Below, in pieces: positions 53,132-62,611 of a stretch of DNA of 64,000 bases (its first letter is position 1; each line of letters begins with the position of its first letter). The DNA comes from Glaciecola sp965660815. GTDB taxonomy: Bacteria > Pseudomonadota > Gammaproteobacteria > Enterobacterales > Alteromonadaceae. Below the pieces are notes generated by a model, which made no database searches, was not told the DNA's origin, and saw only the letters and a program-made list of their open reading frames with translations. The position numbers and the translations under genes are program-made. Location of the stretch: NCBI GenBank assembly GCA_965660815.1, contig CBFIBG010000005.1, forward strand, positions 1-64,000. Reading direction: 5' to 3'.

Positions 53132-54442
53132 ATGTTGAAAAAATATATTATTTTATTGGCGTCACTAGTAATGTTGGGTTGTGCGTCTAACCCCCCGGAA
53201 CGTGGTTTCTCTGGTACGGGTCAATTTGACGCGAAAGAAGCCGCTAAAACGCGTGTGAGCTTGGGTCTTACTTACTTGCAAAACGGCAATTTTAGTCAAG
53301 CAAAATTCAACCTTGATAAAGCGCTAGAGTTTGCTCCTCGGTCGGGCGAAGCTAATTACGCAATGGCATTCTACTACGAACAAGTAGATGAGAAAGACAG
53401 AGCAGAAGAATATTTTGGTAACGCACTAGAATATTCGAATAACGACCCAGATATATTAAACAGTTACGGCGCTTTCTTGTGCAAACAAGGCTTATATGAT
53501 AAAGCAAAAGAAAACTTTTTAAAGGCGGTTGATGATAAACGATATGTATCTACTGCCGAGACTTATGAAAATTTAGCCTTATGTTCTCAAAGCCAAGGCA
53601 AATTAGACGAAGCTATTGAGTACTTTAATACCGCTCTAAATCACCAGCCAACAAGATCCAGTACGCTTTTGTATCTTACCGAAATATACGTTGACGAAAC
53701 TCAATGGGAAGATGCCAAACGCACATTATTTAAATATGAGCGAAACGCAAGCGTGAATGCCAATTCTCTATGGCTTTCTTATCAGATTGCCCAAGGACAG
53801 AGAAATGTCAAAACTGCGCAGGACTATGCGTCATTATTATTGCGATTGTACCCTAATCATGAGTTCACAACTTTGGCCAATCAGGCAGATGCAATTTGGC
53901 AACCAAGTAAAAGAGTGACACAAAAAGTAAAACCACCAAAAAAGTCTTCTGATGAACCAAAAGGTAAAGCTACATTAGTGCTATCACCAAGTAACAATTC
54001 CAATACACCCGACCAGTCGCAACAAGCAGCCTCAACTGACCGGCTGAACGAACCGTTACCATCTAAAATAGAAGCGCAAACTCCAACACAAGATCAGGCC
54101 AATTCCGAAGATGTGACCGAAAAACTCTTGGCTGAATCCTTTGAATCTCAATCGCTTGAGTCGACAAGTTCGGATGCTTCAAAAACAACTGTTGATACCC
54201 AACAAAACACTAAATCCGAAAGCGTCAACGATAACAAGGTTCAAGCCGACGTTAAAAAATCAGATTTATCAGAAAATTCAAGGCTTTACCATATTGTAAA
54301 GCCCAAAGAAAATTTGTTTCAAATTTCTCGCAAATATAATGTTAAAATGTCTAAACTAATAGAGTGGAATAATTTGTCCGATGCATCATCTATTCAGATA
54401 GGTTCTCGGTTATGGGTAAGGGATCCAAAGTCAAATGAGTAA
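53132..54442 (+). CDS. pilF: PilF/PilW-like TPR lipoprotein with C-terminal LysM domain
   Basis: A 436-residue lipoprotein: signal peptide with lipobox L-G-C at residue 17, then TPR repeats over about residues 38-265 (TRVSLGLTYLQNGNFSQAKFNLDKALEFAP), as in PilF/PilW, the pilotin that inserts the type IV pilus secretin PilQ in the outer membrane. PilF proteins normally end after about 250 residues. Here a Ser/Gln-rich linker of about 125 residues leads to a LysM peptidoglycan-binding domain (YHIVKPKENLFQISRKYNVKMSKLIEWNN) at the C terminus. The position between rlmN and rodZ is the standard pilF locus. It overlaps rodZ by 8 bases. Confidence 0.9.
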   Translation: MLKKYIILLASLVMLGCASNPPERGFSGTGQFDAKEAAKTRVSLGLTYLQNGNFSQAKFNLDKALEFAPRSGEANYAMAFYYEQVDEKDRAEEYFGNALEYSNNDPDILNSYGAFLCKQGLYDKAKENFLKAVDDKRYVSTAETYENLALCSQSQGKLDEAIEYFNTALNHQPTRSSTLLYLTEIYVDETQWEDAKRTLFKYERNASVNANSLWLSYQIAQGQRNVKTAQDYASLLLRLYPNHEFTTLANQADAIWQPSKRVTQKVKPPKKSSDEPKGKATLVLSPSNNSNTPDQSQQAASTDRLNEPLPSKIEAQTPTQDQANSEDVTEKLLAESFESQSLESTSSDASKTTVDTQQNTKSESVNDNKVQADVKKSDLSENSRLYHIVKPKENLFQISRKYNVKMSKLIEWNNLSDASSIQIGSRLWVRDPKSNE

Positions 54443-55586
54443 AGAAGAACAAAAAGAACCAAGCGCTCAATCTTCAAATAATTTAGAAGAACCTACTGAG
54501 AATACTTCGACACCCGAGACTTTGAGTCCAGGCCGGCAATTAGTGGCTGGCAGGAAAGCGCTTGGATTAACTCAACAGCAAATTGCTGACAGGCTCCATT
54601 TGCGGCTCAGTAGTGTTCAAGCGGTCGAAAAAGACGAGCTTGAAGAAGGTGTATCTGTTACCTTCAACAAAGGTTATGTTCGCCTTTATGCCAAATTGGT
54701 TCAATTGGATATACAGCCTCTTTTAGATGCATACGATCGAATCCATGTTCAAGACAATAAACCCGCTAAATTGCAAAGTTTCTCAAGAAGAGTCACTCGG
54801 GAAGCCCATGATCATAGATGGAATATGGTTACGATTGTAGTGGTCATCTTGGTATTAGGTTCCGTCGTTGGTTGGTGGGTTCAACAATCAGACTCCTTTA
54901 AGGATTCTCAAGCCTTTGTTGCGGATACATTTGAGAATTTATTTAGTGATAAAGAACCGTCTATCGAAGCCCAAAGCCAAGATCCGCAACAAACACAGGA
55001 TACGTTGGATAAAGAAGAAACTGTCGACAGTCAATCGATCGAGCCTGAAATCGAAGGTCAAAGTGGCCTTTCAAATGACCTAGTCAGTGAAGACTTAAGT
55101 CTTGAGGATATCGAACCTTCAAGCACTATTGCAAATGAGGAGGTTGATGAACCAACGTCCAATCAGATAGAGCAAACCGTTGAGCAGGTTAATGATGAAA
55201 CGGAAGATGGATTGAACGAGCTTGATGACATGGTCGAAGAAGAATTAGTAGTGGAAGACGAAACGACTCAAAGAAATTCGGCCGATATAATCGAAGGCGT
55301 TTTTACCGAAGAAGGCTATAGAGTAAATAACGATGGTACAGTCGACATGACATTTACTTTTGAAGACGACTGTTGGGTTAGCGTTAAAGATAAAGACGGT
55401 GAGATCATTGCATACGGTGTGAAGAAAAAAGGCAGAGTTATGGAAGTGGCTGGATCCCCACCGATAAATGTAATCCTTGGAGCTCCCCAAAACGTAAAGA
55501 TAAACTTTGGCGGCCTTGAGGTTGACATGTCTGTGTTTCCGGGTGGCCGATCTGCCAATTTTGAGTTACCTATTGGAAGTGAATAA
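54435..55586 (+). CDS. rodZ: Cytoskeletal protein RodZ
   Basis: A 383-residue single-pass membrane protein linking MreB filaments to the cell-wall machinery and shaping the rod. Residues ~30-95 are the helix-turn-helix that binds MreB (GRQLVAGRKALGLTQQQIADRLHLRLSSVQAVEKD), a membrane segment lies at ~133-152 (MVTIVVVILVLGSVVGWWV), a long acidic linker follows, and about 300-383 is the periplasmic DUF4115 domain (DCWVSVKDKDGEIIAYGVKKKG). It starts within pilF and shares its last base with ispG (TAATG). Confidence 0.95.
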   Translation: MSKEEQKEPSAQSSNNLEEPTENTSTPETLSPGRQLVAGRKALGLTQQQIADRLHLRLSSVQAVEKDELEEGVSVTFNKGYVRLYAKLVQLDIQPLLDAYDRIHVQDNKPAKLQSFSRRVTREAHDHRWNMVTIVVVILVLGSVVGWWVQQSDSFKDSQAFVADTFENLFSDKEPSIEAQSQDPQQTQDTLDKEETVDSQSIEPEIEGQSGLSNDLVSEDLSLEDIEPSSTIANEEVDEPTSNQIEQTVEQVNDETEDGLNELDDMVEEELVVEDETTQRNSADIIEGVFTEEGYRVNNDGTVDMTFTFEDDCWVSVKDKDGEIIAYGVKKKGRVMEVAGSPPINVILGAPQNVKINFGGLEVDMSVFPGGRSANFELPIGSE

Positions 55587-56722
55587 TGTTTGCAGAATCT
55601 TGGATTAAACGACGTCCGTCCACGCGAATTAACGTAGGAAGTGTGCCCATTGGCGATAATGCACCTATCGCCGTGCAGTCGATGACCAATACTGAAACAA
55701 CTGACGTGCAGGCAACTGTCAATCAAATAAAAAGAATACAAGCCGTGGGTGCTGATATCGTGAGAGTTTCGGTCCCAACGATGGATGCCGCAGAGGCGTT
55801 TAAATCCATTCGACAGCAAGTTGATATTCCGCTTGTGGCCGATATTCATTTTGACTATCGAATTGCTCTGAAGGTTGCCGAATATGGAGTCGACTGTTTG
55901 CGCATAAATCCTGGCAATATTGGTAATATGGAAAGAGTTAAGTCGGTTGTAGATTGTGCAAAAGATAAAAATATACCCATAAGAATCGGTGTAAATGGCG
56001 GGTCTCTTGAACGCGATTTGCAAGAAAAATACGGCGAACCCACTCCAGAGGCTTTGGTTGAGTCAGCTATGCGTCATGTGGATATTTTAGATTCGCTTAA
56101 TTTCGACCAATTTAAAGTCTCTGTTAAAGCTTCTGATGTCTTTTTGGCTGTAGGAGCTTACCGACTGCTTGCGAAACAAATTAGACAACCTCTGCACCTT
56201 GGTATAACGGAAGCTGGTGGCTTTCGCTCGGGCTCTGTCAAAAGTGCTGTTGGTTTAGGAATGCTTTTGGCTGAGGGCATTGGGGATACCATTAGGGTAT
56301 CTCTTGCGGCCGATCCGGTAGAAGAAATTAAAGTCGGGTTCGATATTTTAAAAAGTCTACGCATTCGTTCTAGAGGCATCAATTTTATTGCCTGCCCTAG
56401 CTGCTCGAGACAAGAGTTTGATGTAATAAGCACGGTTAATGCGCTAGAACAAAGGCTTGAAGATGTAGTAGTGCCAATGGATGTGTCCATTATTGGGTGT
56501 GTCGTCAATGGCCCTGGTGAAGCAGAAGTCTCTGATATTGGTTTGACAGGTGCCAGAAATATGAGCGGGTTTTATGAGGACGGTGTTCGTCAACGAGAGC
56601 GCATTACCAACAGTGAAATCGTCGACAAACTTGAGCAGAAAATCAGAGCAAAAGTTGCGACAAAACAGGCGATGTTGGATGAATCTAGAAGAATTCAGAT
56701 AAACGAAGTCAAAACCAATTAA
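55586..56722 (+). CDS. ispG: 4-hydroxy-3-methylbut-2-enyl diphosphate synthase
   Basis: A 378-residue [4Fe-4S] enzyme of the MEP isoprenoid pathway (GcpE). Blocks: VQSMTNTETTDV, PLVADIHFDYRIAL, RINPGNIG, and the cluster cysteines in CPSCSRQEFDV and IGCVVNGPGEAEVSDIG. Length equals E. coli (372) closely. Its start codon overlaps the rodZ stop. As an Fe-S enzyme it depends on the cluster machinery whose operon nearby is incomplete. Confidence 0.98.
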   Translation: MFAESWIKRRPSTRINVGSVPIGDNAPIAVQSMTNTETTDVQATVNQIKRIQAVGADIVRVSVPTMDAAEAFKSIRQQVDIPLVADIHFDYRIALKVAEYGVDCLRINPGNIGNMERVKSVVDCAKDKNIPIRIGVNGGSLERDLQEKYGEPTPEALVESAMRHVDILDSLNFDQFKVSVKASDVFLAVGAYRLLAKQIRQPLHLGITEAGGFRSGSVKSAVGLGMLLAEGIGDTIRVSLAADPVEEIKVGFDILKSLRIRSRGINFIACPSCSRQEFDVISTVNALEQRLEDVVVPMDVSIIGCVVNGPGEAEVSDIGLTGARNMSGFYEDGVRQRERITNSEIVDKLEQKIRAKVATKQAMLDESRRIQINEVKTN

Positions 56723-56798
56723 ATAAGCCGGTATATTTGTAATTTAGAGAGCGATGCTCAATAACTCAATTTGCCGCCGCGTTTTCAGCTCTTTGTTC

Positions 56799-56827
56799 TT
56801 TACCCATACATGCAAAATACATATACT
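56799..56827 (+). promoter_or_regulatory. hisS promoter
   Basis: TTTACC (56799-56804), 17-base spacer, TATACT (56822-56827), 31 bases before the GTG start. Confidence 0.6.
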
Positions 56828-56857
56828 ATGCGCCCTTATTAACTACTCGGGATTATT

Positions 56858-58129
56858 GTGGGAAAAACGATTCAAGCTATTCGCGGTATGAACGACTGCT
56901 TGCCTCTGCACACGCCGACTTGGCAATTAGTAGAGTCTCGCATTAGGCAGTTAGTCAATAGTTATCACTATCACGAAATTAGAACCCCAATACTAGAACA
57001 GACCGACCTTTTTAAACGTTCTGTTGGCGAAGCCACTGATATTGTCGAAAAAGAAATGTACACGTTCGATGATCGTAATGGCGATAGCCTTGCTTTAAGA
57101 CCCGAAGGCACTGCAAGTGCTGTAAGAGCAGGCAACCAACATGGTCTTTTATATAATCAACAAAGACGATTATGGTACATGGGCCCTATGTTTAGACATG
57201 AGCGACCACAAAAAGGGCGGTACAGACAATTTCATCAATTTGGTGCAGAGGCGTTTGGTTTAGTAGGTCCTGATATTGACGTTGAAATGATATTAATGGG
57301 CGCTCGATTATGGAAGTCATTTGGAATAACCAATCAAGTCGAATTACAGATAAATTCTTTGGGCAATGCAGACTCCAGATCCAACTATAAACAAGTTCTC
57401 GTTGACTATTTATTGCAACATGAAAAGGGACTAGATGAAGACAGCCGCAGAAGGCTGACTACCAATCCTCTAAGGATCTTGGATTCAAAAGATACGCAAA
57501 CCCAAGCCATTTTAGCTAACGCACCAAAGCTAACTGACCATCTTGATCACGAATCTCAGGTGCACTTTGAAAATTTATGTGAACGTTTGGATAGCTTGGG
57601 CATCAAATATACGGTTAATCCTTCTCTGGTTAGAGGTTTAGACTATTATAATAGAACGGTATTTGAGTGGGTAACTGAATTACTTGGCGCTCAAGGCACA
57701 ATTTGTGCTGGTGGCAGATACGATGGACTAGTTGAGCAACTTGGGGGGAAAGCTACTCCAGCAGTCGGTTTCGCAATGGGTATCGAGAGATTAGTGCTGT
57801 TAGTCGACACCTTACAAAACGAAGCTAAAGAGCTGTGTGCTCATGTTTATGTAACGGCTATGGGAAAAGTTGCAGAGCTGAAAGCCCAAGCCCTTGCCGA
57901 GACTATAAGAGATGAGTTTTCTTTTTTGAGAGTACAGACTCACTGTGGTGGTGGTAATTTCAAGAAACAGTTAAAGAAAGCTGATGCGTCTGGTGCGGAG
58001 ATAGCCGTTATAATTGGCGAAAGCGAGGCACAGTCTAACGATTTTGGACTGAAATGGTTGAGGCAAGATAGGCCTCAACAAAGCGTGACAATGCAATCTT
58101 TACTGGAAGTGTTGGCGGATATTCACTAG
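56858..58129 (+). CDS. hisS: Histidyl-tRNA synthetase
   Basis: A 423-residue class II synthetase. Motif 1 region, motif 2 (MGPMFRHERPQKGRYRQFHQFGAEAFG) and motif 3 (AVGFAMGIERLVLL) are present, along with the His-specific LVRGLDYYNRTVFEW, and a C-terminal anticodon-binding domain (about 330-423). The N terminus GKTIQAIRGMNDCLP matches E. coli HisS, which supports the GTG start. It has its own promoter after ispG. Confidence 0.98.
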   Translation: MGKTIQAIRGMNDCLPLHTPTWQLVESRIRQLVNSYHYHEIRTPILEQTDLFKRSVGEATDIVEKEMYTFDDRNGDSLALRPEGTASAVRAGNQHGLLYNQQRRLWYMGPMFRHERPQKGRYRQFHQFGAEAFGLVGPDIDVEMILMGARLWKSFGITNQVELQINSLGNADSRSNYKQVLVDYLLQHEKGLDEDSRRRLTTNPLRILDSKDTQTQAILANAPKLTDHLDHESQVHFENLCERLDSLGIKYTVNPSLVRGLDYYNRTVFEWVTELLGAQGTICAGGRYDGLVEQLGGKATPAVGFAMGIERLVLLVDTLQNEAKELCAHVYVTAMGKVAELKAQALAETIRDEFSFLRVQTHCGGGNFKKQLKKADASGAEIAVIIGESEAQSNDFGLKWLRQDRPQQSVTMQSLLEVLADIH

Positions 58130-58204
58130 TAGTTAATGATAAAAATATTAATAATAAATTAACTGCTTAAAGTTAAGAGAAATTTTAAAAGGAAAAGACC
58201 ACAA

Positions 58205-58840
58205 ATGATAGGGTACGAAACCGAAGAACAACAAGTACAGGCTATTAAACGATTTTGGAAAGAAAACGGCACCGTGATAATTGCCGGTGCGGTAATAGGT
58301 TTAGGATTATTGTGGGGATGGCGTTATTACAACGACACCACACTTGAGTCTCAAGAACAAGCGTCGACAAAATATTCATCGGGCATAGAAGCATTTATAG
58401 AAGATCAAGACACTCAAAAACTTGAGGCTTTTGTGAATGAAAACGGCGAAACAGGTTACGCGCCTCTAGCCTCTATGATTATCGCTCAACAAGCGGTTCA
58501 AAACAGCGACTTCGATGGGGCTAAAAAGGCGTTGCGAGATGCCGCTAGTGCAGATAAAGACCTTTCAGATATCGCCAATTTACGCTTGGTTAGTGTGCAT
58601 ATGCAGTTATCTGAGTATGATCAAGCGTTATCGACTTTAGATTTAATTACCTCAAGCGCATATGCGGGTCAAGTTGAGGAGTTAAGAGGGGATGTTTTAG
58701 TCGCCCAAGGAAAGTATGATGAAGCAAAAAATGCGTATACAACCGCGCTAGCTTTGTCTGAGAACAATCCAAACCTAGAAATGAAACGAGACAATATTGC
58801 ATATGCAAAAACAAAAGCTAACGGTGGCAACGTTGAATAA
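58205..58840 (+). CDS. yfgM: YfgM-family inner-membrane TPR protein
   Basis: A 211-residue ancillary SecYEG translocon protein. A short cytosolic start (YETEEQQVQAIKRFWKENG) precedes one membrane helix (about 22-40, VIIAGAVIGLGLLWGWRYY), and the rest is a periplasmic TPR-like domain ending in a repeat with AQGKYDEAKNAYTTAL. In E. coli YfgM pairs with PpiD. GGAAAAG lies before the ATG. Its 3' end overlaps bamB. Confidence 0.93.
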   Translation: MIGYETEEQQVQAIKRFWKENGTVIIAGAVIGLGLLWGWRYYNDTTLESQEQASTKYSSGIEAFIEDQDTQKLEAFVNENGETGYAPLASMIIAQQAVQNSDFDGAKKALRDAASADKDLSDIANLRLVSVHMQLSEYDQALSTLDLITSSAYAGQVEELRGDVLVAQGKYDEAKNAYTTALALSENNPNLEMKRDNIAYAKTKANGGNVE

Positions 58841-60068
58841 CTTTATTCATCTTGCTCTACTAATATTGCTAGTAACTAGTGTCAGCGGATGTACCACCAT
58901 CTCCAACTGGTTTGCAGACGATGAAGAAATTGAGATAAGAACGTTACCTGAGTTAACTAACCAATTCGAATCAAATATTATTTGGTCTGAAAGCGTTGGC
59001 GATGGGGTTGAAGACTATTTTTCGCGACTCTCACCGACGGTAGGCTACGATAAAATATTTGCCGCTAGCAGAGAAGGGATCATAGTAGCACTCGACCCTA
59101 AAACGGGCAAAGAGATATGGGAAACTGAAGTCAGCCGAAAAAGTCGAGAGAAAAAGTTTTTAAATCTTTATGGTTTATTTCCAAGCACGGTTTCTGCCAA
59201 GGTTTCAGGTGGACTACTTGTAGCATATAACTCAGTGTATTTTGGCACTGAAGATGGATTAGTTTACTCGCTCGATCAAGAAGATGGAAGCGTTCAATGG
59301 CAAACACAAGTACCGAGCGAAGTGATTGCTAAACCAGCAGCAGATGCGGGCGTACTGGTAGTCAATACCGTAGCAGGCACGTTGATTGGGCTTGACTCTC
59401 AAACCGGTGAAATAAAATGGCAGACAGAATCTGATGTTCCTCCTCTTACGTTGCGAGGAGTGTCTTCTCCAGCGGCAGCGGCAGGTGGCGCGATTGTAGG
59501 GTTATCTAACGGTCGCGTGAGAGTGAATATTTTGGAGTCAGGACTAACAGCATGGGAGGCCATTGTTGCCAAGCCCACTGGCGCAACCGATCTTGAGCGT
59601 ATTGTGGACATAGATACCCAGCCATTAGTCTTTGGTGGTACCGTCTTTGTAGTTTCTTTCGGTGGCTCCTTGTCTGCGATAGAGCTGAGATCAGGCAACG
59701 TGATTTGGACGAGAGAATATGCGAGTTTTCGCAACGTGAGCATTAGTGGAAATCGCCTGTTTGTAACTGACAAAAATAGTAATTTATACGCGATAGACCG
59801 ACGAAATGGCGTCGAGCTATGGTCCAATGGTCAACTGCGCAAGAGAGGCCTCACGAGCGCAACCGCAATAGATGATTTCATCGCAGTAGGGGATAAATTC
59901 GGTTATTTGCATTATTTTACCCAAGATGAAGGACAATATGTATCAAGAATAGATATTGGCGGCAATGACGAAGACGAAGGTATATACGTTGAGCCAGTGC
60001 TGTTTGATGATAAACTAATTGTTAAAACGAGAGAAGGCGATTTAAATTTAGTTGAAATCGTAAAGTAG
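58803..60068 (+). CDS. bamB: Outer-membrane assembly lipoprotein BamB
   Basis: From ATG 58803 the product has 421 residues. A lipoprotein signal peptide ends with lipobox V-S-G-C at residue 30; then comes an eight-bladed beta-propeller with PQQ-like repeats (ALDPKTGKEIWETEV, SLDQEDGSVQWQTQV, GLDSQTGEIKWQTE, AIDRRNGVELWS). BamB supports BamA in folding outer-membrane proteins. The ORF opens two codons earlier at TTG. The gene overlaps the end of yfgM by 38 bases. Confidence 0.95.
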   Translation: MQKQKLTVATLNNFIHLALLILLVTSVSGCTTISNWFADDEEIEIRTLPELTNQFESNIIWSESVGDGVEDYFSRLSPTVGYDKIFAASREGIIVALDPKTGKEIWETEVSRKSREKKFLNLYGLFPSTVSAKVSGGLLVAYNSVYFGTEDGLVYSLDQEDGSVQWQTQVPSEVIAKPAADAGVLVVNTVAGTLIGLDSQTGEIKWQTESDVPPLTLRGVSSPAAAAGGAIVGLSNGRVRVNILESGLTAWEAIVAKPTGATDLERIVDIDTQPLVFGGTVFVVSFGGSLSAIELRSGNVIWTREYASFRNVSISGNRLFVTDKNSNLYAIDRRNGVELWSNGQLRKRGLTSATAIDDFIAVGDKFGYLHYFTQDEGQYVSRIDIGGNDEDEGIYVEPVLFDDKLIVKTREGDLNLVEIVK

Positions 60069-60091
60069 TTCCCCTTAATATTTCAAACACG

Positions 60092-60131
60092 AAAGCGCCG
60101 ATAATGTTATTATTGGCGTTTGTTATTTTTA
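60092..60131 (+). terminator. Terminator after bamB
   Basis: AAAGCGCCGATAAT-GTT-ATTATTGGCGTTT with G-U tolerance, followed by TTATTTTT; placed between bamB and der. Confidence 0.75.
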
Positions 60132-60179
60132 TGACTGCATAGTTTGTAGTTTACTTTATTTAATTTATCGAGAATCTCC

Positions 60180-61637
60180 ATGTTACCCGTAATTGCATTA
60201 GTTGGCCGTCCAAATGTTGGGAAATCAACGCTTTTCAACCGCTTGACAAATACAAGAGATGCTCTAGTTGCCGACTTTCCAGGCTTAACCAGAGACCGAA
60301 AATACGGGACTGCTAAATACGAAAATCGACAGTTTATTGTCGTAGACACTGGAGGCATAAGCGGTGACGAGACCGGTATCGATGCAGAAATGGCTCAGCA
60401 ATCTTTGCTGGCCATTGAAGAAGCCGATGTGGTTTTGTTTTTGGTAGATGCAAGAGATGGGTTGACTGCACCGGATATTGGCATCGCTGAGCATTTGAGA
60501 AAACAAGAAAAATCCGTGTATCTAGTCGTGAATAAAGTGGATGGACTTGACGGAGACAGTGAAAGCGCAGACTTTTATAAATTGGGCATGGTCCACCTTA
60601 TTCAGATTGCCGCTGCTCATGGTAGGGGTGTATCCAAAATGATAGAGGCAGTATTATCACCTCTCGATTCGCAATTTTCAGACATGATAATTCAAGACTC
60701 TGATATACATCAGAGCATTGAAGCTCAAGAGCAAAATGCAGAAGAAAAATTAAAGAAGTTACAAGCTTTACCAATTAAGTTGGCGATAGTTGGCAAGCCT
60801 AATGTGGGTAAGTCAACACTAACAAATAGAATTTTGGGCGAAGAGCGAGTGGTCGTCTATGATCTTCCAGGTACCACGCGAGACTCTATCTTTATTCCAA
60901 TGCAAAGAGATGACAGGGAGTATGTGTTAATTGACACCGCCGGTGTCAGAAAACGCAAAAAGGTATCCGATGCGGTCGAAAAGTTTTCTATTGTAAAAAC
61001 ACTTCAAGCGATTGAAGAGGCAAACGTGGTCTTATTGGTGGTGGATGCCAGAGAAGGGATAAGCGATCAAGATCTTTCCTTGTTGGGATTTATATTGAAC
61101 TCTGGCCGCTCTCTAGTACTAGCGGTCAATAAGTGGGATGGTTTAAGCCACGATGTAAAAGATGATATTAAACGAGAATTGGACAGGCGACTTGGCTTCG
61201 TTGATTTTGCCCGTTTGCATTTTATTTCAGCTTTACATGGCTCAGGAGTAGGTCACCTTTTTGAATCAGTGCAGGAAGCTTATGCGTCTGCAACTAAAAG
61301 AATCAATACCTCTTTGTTAACCGACATAATGGAAATGGCCCAAGATGATCATCAACCTCCTCTAGTTCGCAGCAGACGAGTAAAAATGAAATACGCTCAT
61401 GCGGGTGGTTATAATCCTCCTGTTATTGTGATTCATGGTAATCAAGTTCAAGACCTTCCGGACAGTTATAAGCGTTATCTAACTAATTATTATCGCAGGG
61501 CTCTCGAAATAATGGGGACTCCAATTAAAATTGAATTTCGGGAGGGCGGTAACCCTTATGAAGGTAAGAAAAACAAGCTTACGCTTGCACAACAACGAAA
61601 GAGAAAACGATTGTTGTCGTTTCATAAAAAGAAATAA
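60180..61637 (+). CDS. der: Ribosome-assembly GTPase Der (EngA)
   Basis: A 485-residue protein with two GTPase domains in tandem: first GRPNVGKSTLFNRLT (G1, residues 9-23) with DTGG and NKVDG, second GKPNVGKSTLTNRIL (about 208) with DTAG and NKWDG. A C-terminal KH-like domain follows (RVKMKYAHAGGYNPPVIVIHGNQV). Der is needed for 50S assembly. It ends the conserved hisS-yfgM-bamB-der order. Confidence 0.98.
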   Translation: MLPVIALVGRPNVGKSTLFNRLTNTRDALVADFPGLTRDRKYGTAKYENRQFIVVDTGGISGDETGIDAEMAQQSLLAIEEADVVLFLVDARDGLTAPDIGIAEHLRKQEKSVYLVVNKVDGLDGDSESADFYKLGMVHLIQIAAAHGRGVSKMIEAVLSPLDSQFSDMIIQDSDIHQSIEAQEQNAEEKLKKLQALPIKLAIVGKPNVGKSTLTNRILGEERVVVYDLPGTTRDSIFIPMQRDDREYVLIDTAGVRKRKKVSDAVEKFSIVKTLQAIEEANVVLLVVDAREGISDQDLSLLGFILNSGRSLVLAVNKWDGLSHDVKDDIKRELDRRLGFVDFARLHFISALHGSGVGHLFESVQEAYASATKRINTSLLTDIMEMAQDDHQPPLVRSRRVKMKYAHAGGYNPPVIVIHGNQVQDLPDSYKRYLTNYYRRALEIMGTPIKIEFREGGNPYEGKKNKLTLAQQRKRKRLLSFHKKK

Positions 61638-61813
61638 TTGGGTAACAAGCGATAATAAATATTTAAATGATGTTAATAGCTAGTTGAATATTTGTATATC
61701 TTGTTCTATAAGTTATGGGTGTTGGTGGTGTAAGCATAATACTTATATTCTTAATATACTTATTCTATCGCAGTAAAAAATTTTCTAGACAAAAATAGTG
61801 CGGAATATATTTA

Positions 61814-62233
61814 ATGATTGAATTGGTATACATGAGTTATGCGACAAAATCATTCAGCTATAATGAATTGGTTGAATTGTTGGCTACCTCAAGAAAAAAT
61901 AATCGTAAGCTAGGCTTAACCGGCATGCTTTTATACAATGAAGACAAAATATTTATCCAAGCCATTGAAGGGCCAGCTGATAGCGTCCATCAATTGTACC
62001 ACAAAATACAATCAGACCCTCGACATGAAAAAATTCAAGAGCTGGTTTCCTTGCCTATTGTAGAAAGAAGCTTTCCTCATTGGACAATGGCTTTTCAGAG
62101 GATTGAGCGAACGTCCAACTATGATGGCTTTAGTGATTTTATGGAGACAAATAAAGAAAACAAATTAGTCAACCGTAGCGATAATTTTGCCATAGATATG
62201 CTCAATTACTTTAAAACAGATCAAAAAAACTAA
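61814..62233 (+). CDS. Short BLUF blue-light photoreceptor
   Basis: A 139-residue protein that is almost entirely a BLUF domain, binding FAD. The key residues are visible: Y6 (LVYMSYAT), N29-N30 in SRKNN, Q49 in FIQAIEG, and W90 with M92 in HWTMAF, the positions needed for the light-driven hydrogen-bond switch. LGLTGMLLY and DPRHEKI are family blocks. About 35 residues follow the core, without an output domain, as in PixD-type proteins, so signalling would go through a partner protein. It has its own 176-base upstream gap, and its partner is not evident nearby. Confidence 0.9.
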   Translation: MIELVYMSYATKSFSYNELVELLATSRKNNRKLGLTGMLLYNEDKIFIQAIEGPADSVHQLYHKIQSDPRHEKIQELVSLPIVERSFPHWTMAFQRIERTSNYDGFSDFMETNKENKLVNRSDNFAIDMLNYFKTDQKN

Positions 62234-62611
62234 TAGTAAGTAGGTCACATTCTAAGATGCCGAATCCGGTTATATACTCTTAGTGTTTTGAAATTTTTAT
62301 ATTCGTTATAGCCTTTATATCAATAAAATCGTCATACCTTCAGGCAAAAGACTCAATAAATTGATTAGTTCCTTATGTATAACAAAACCCACTTGCTCAC
62401 GAATTACAGGAGTTAGTTCGTCTATTGAGAGCAACGTCCAATGCCAAGATTTGTATAATACGACCAATCATCAGTAATATTGCGGACCTAGACGAAGGAA
62501 TATTAAATCCGACGAGGCTTGAATCTTCAATCAAAGCTATAATTTTTTATTGAGAAACTAAACTAAGAATTTTTTCTGAATTGGATGGCCTAAACTTAAT
62601 TGAAAGCCCAT
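62234..62611. other. Gene-poor gap with a possible degraded coding remnant
   Basis: 378 AT-rich bases between the BLUF gene and xseA. A stretch at 62383-62553 stays open for 56 codons on the plus strand without a start codon, and its translation includes NIADLDEGILNPTRLESSI, which loosely resembles the C-terminal part of ComM/YifB-like ATPases (R-T-I-A-D-L...HL-EAI). The match is weak and may be chance. Confidence 0.3.
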
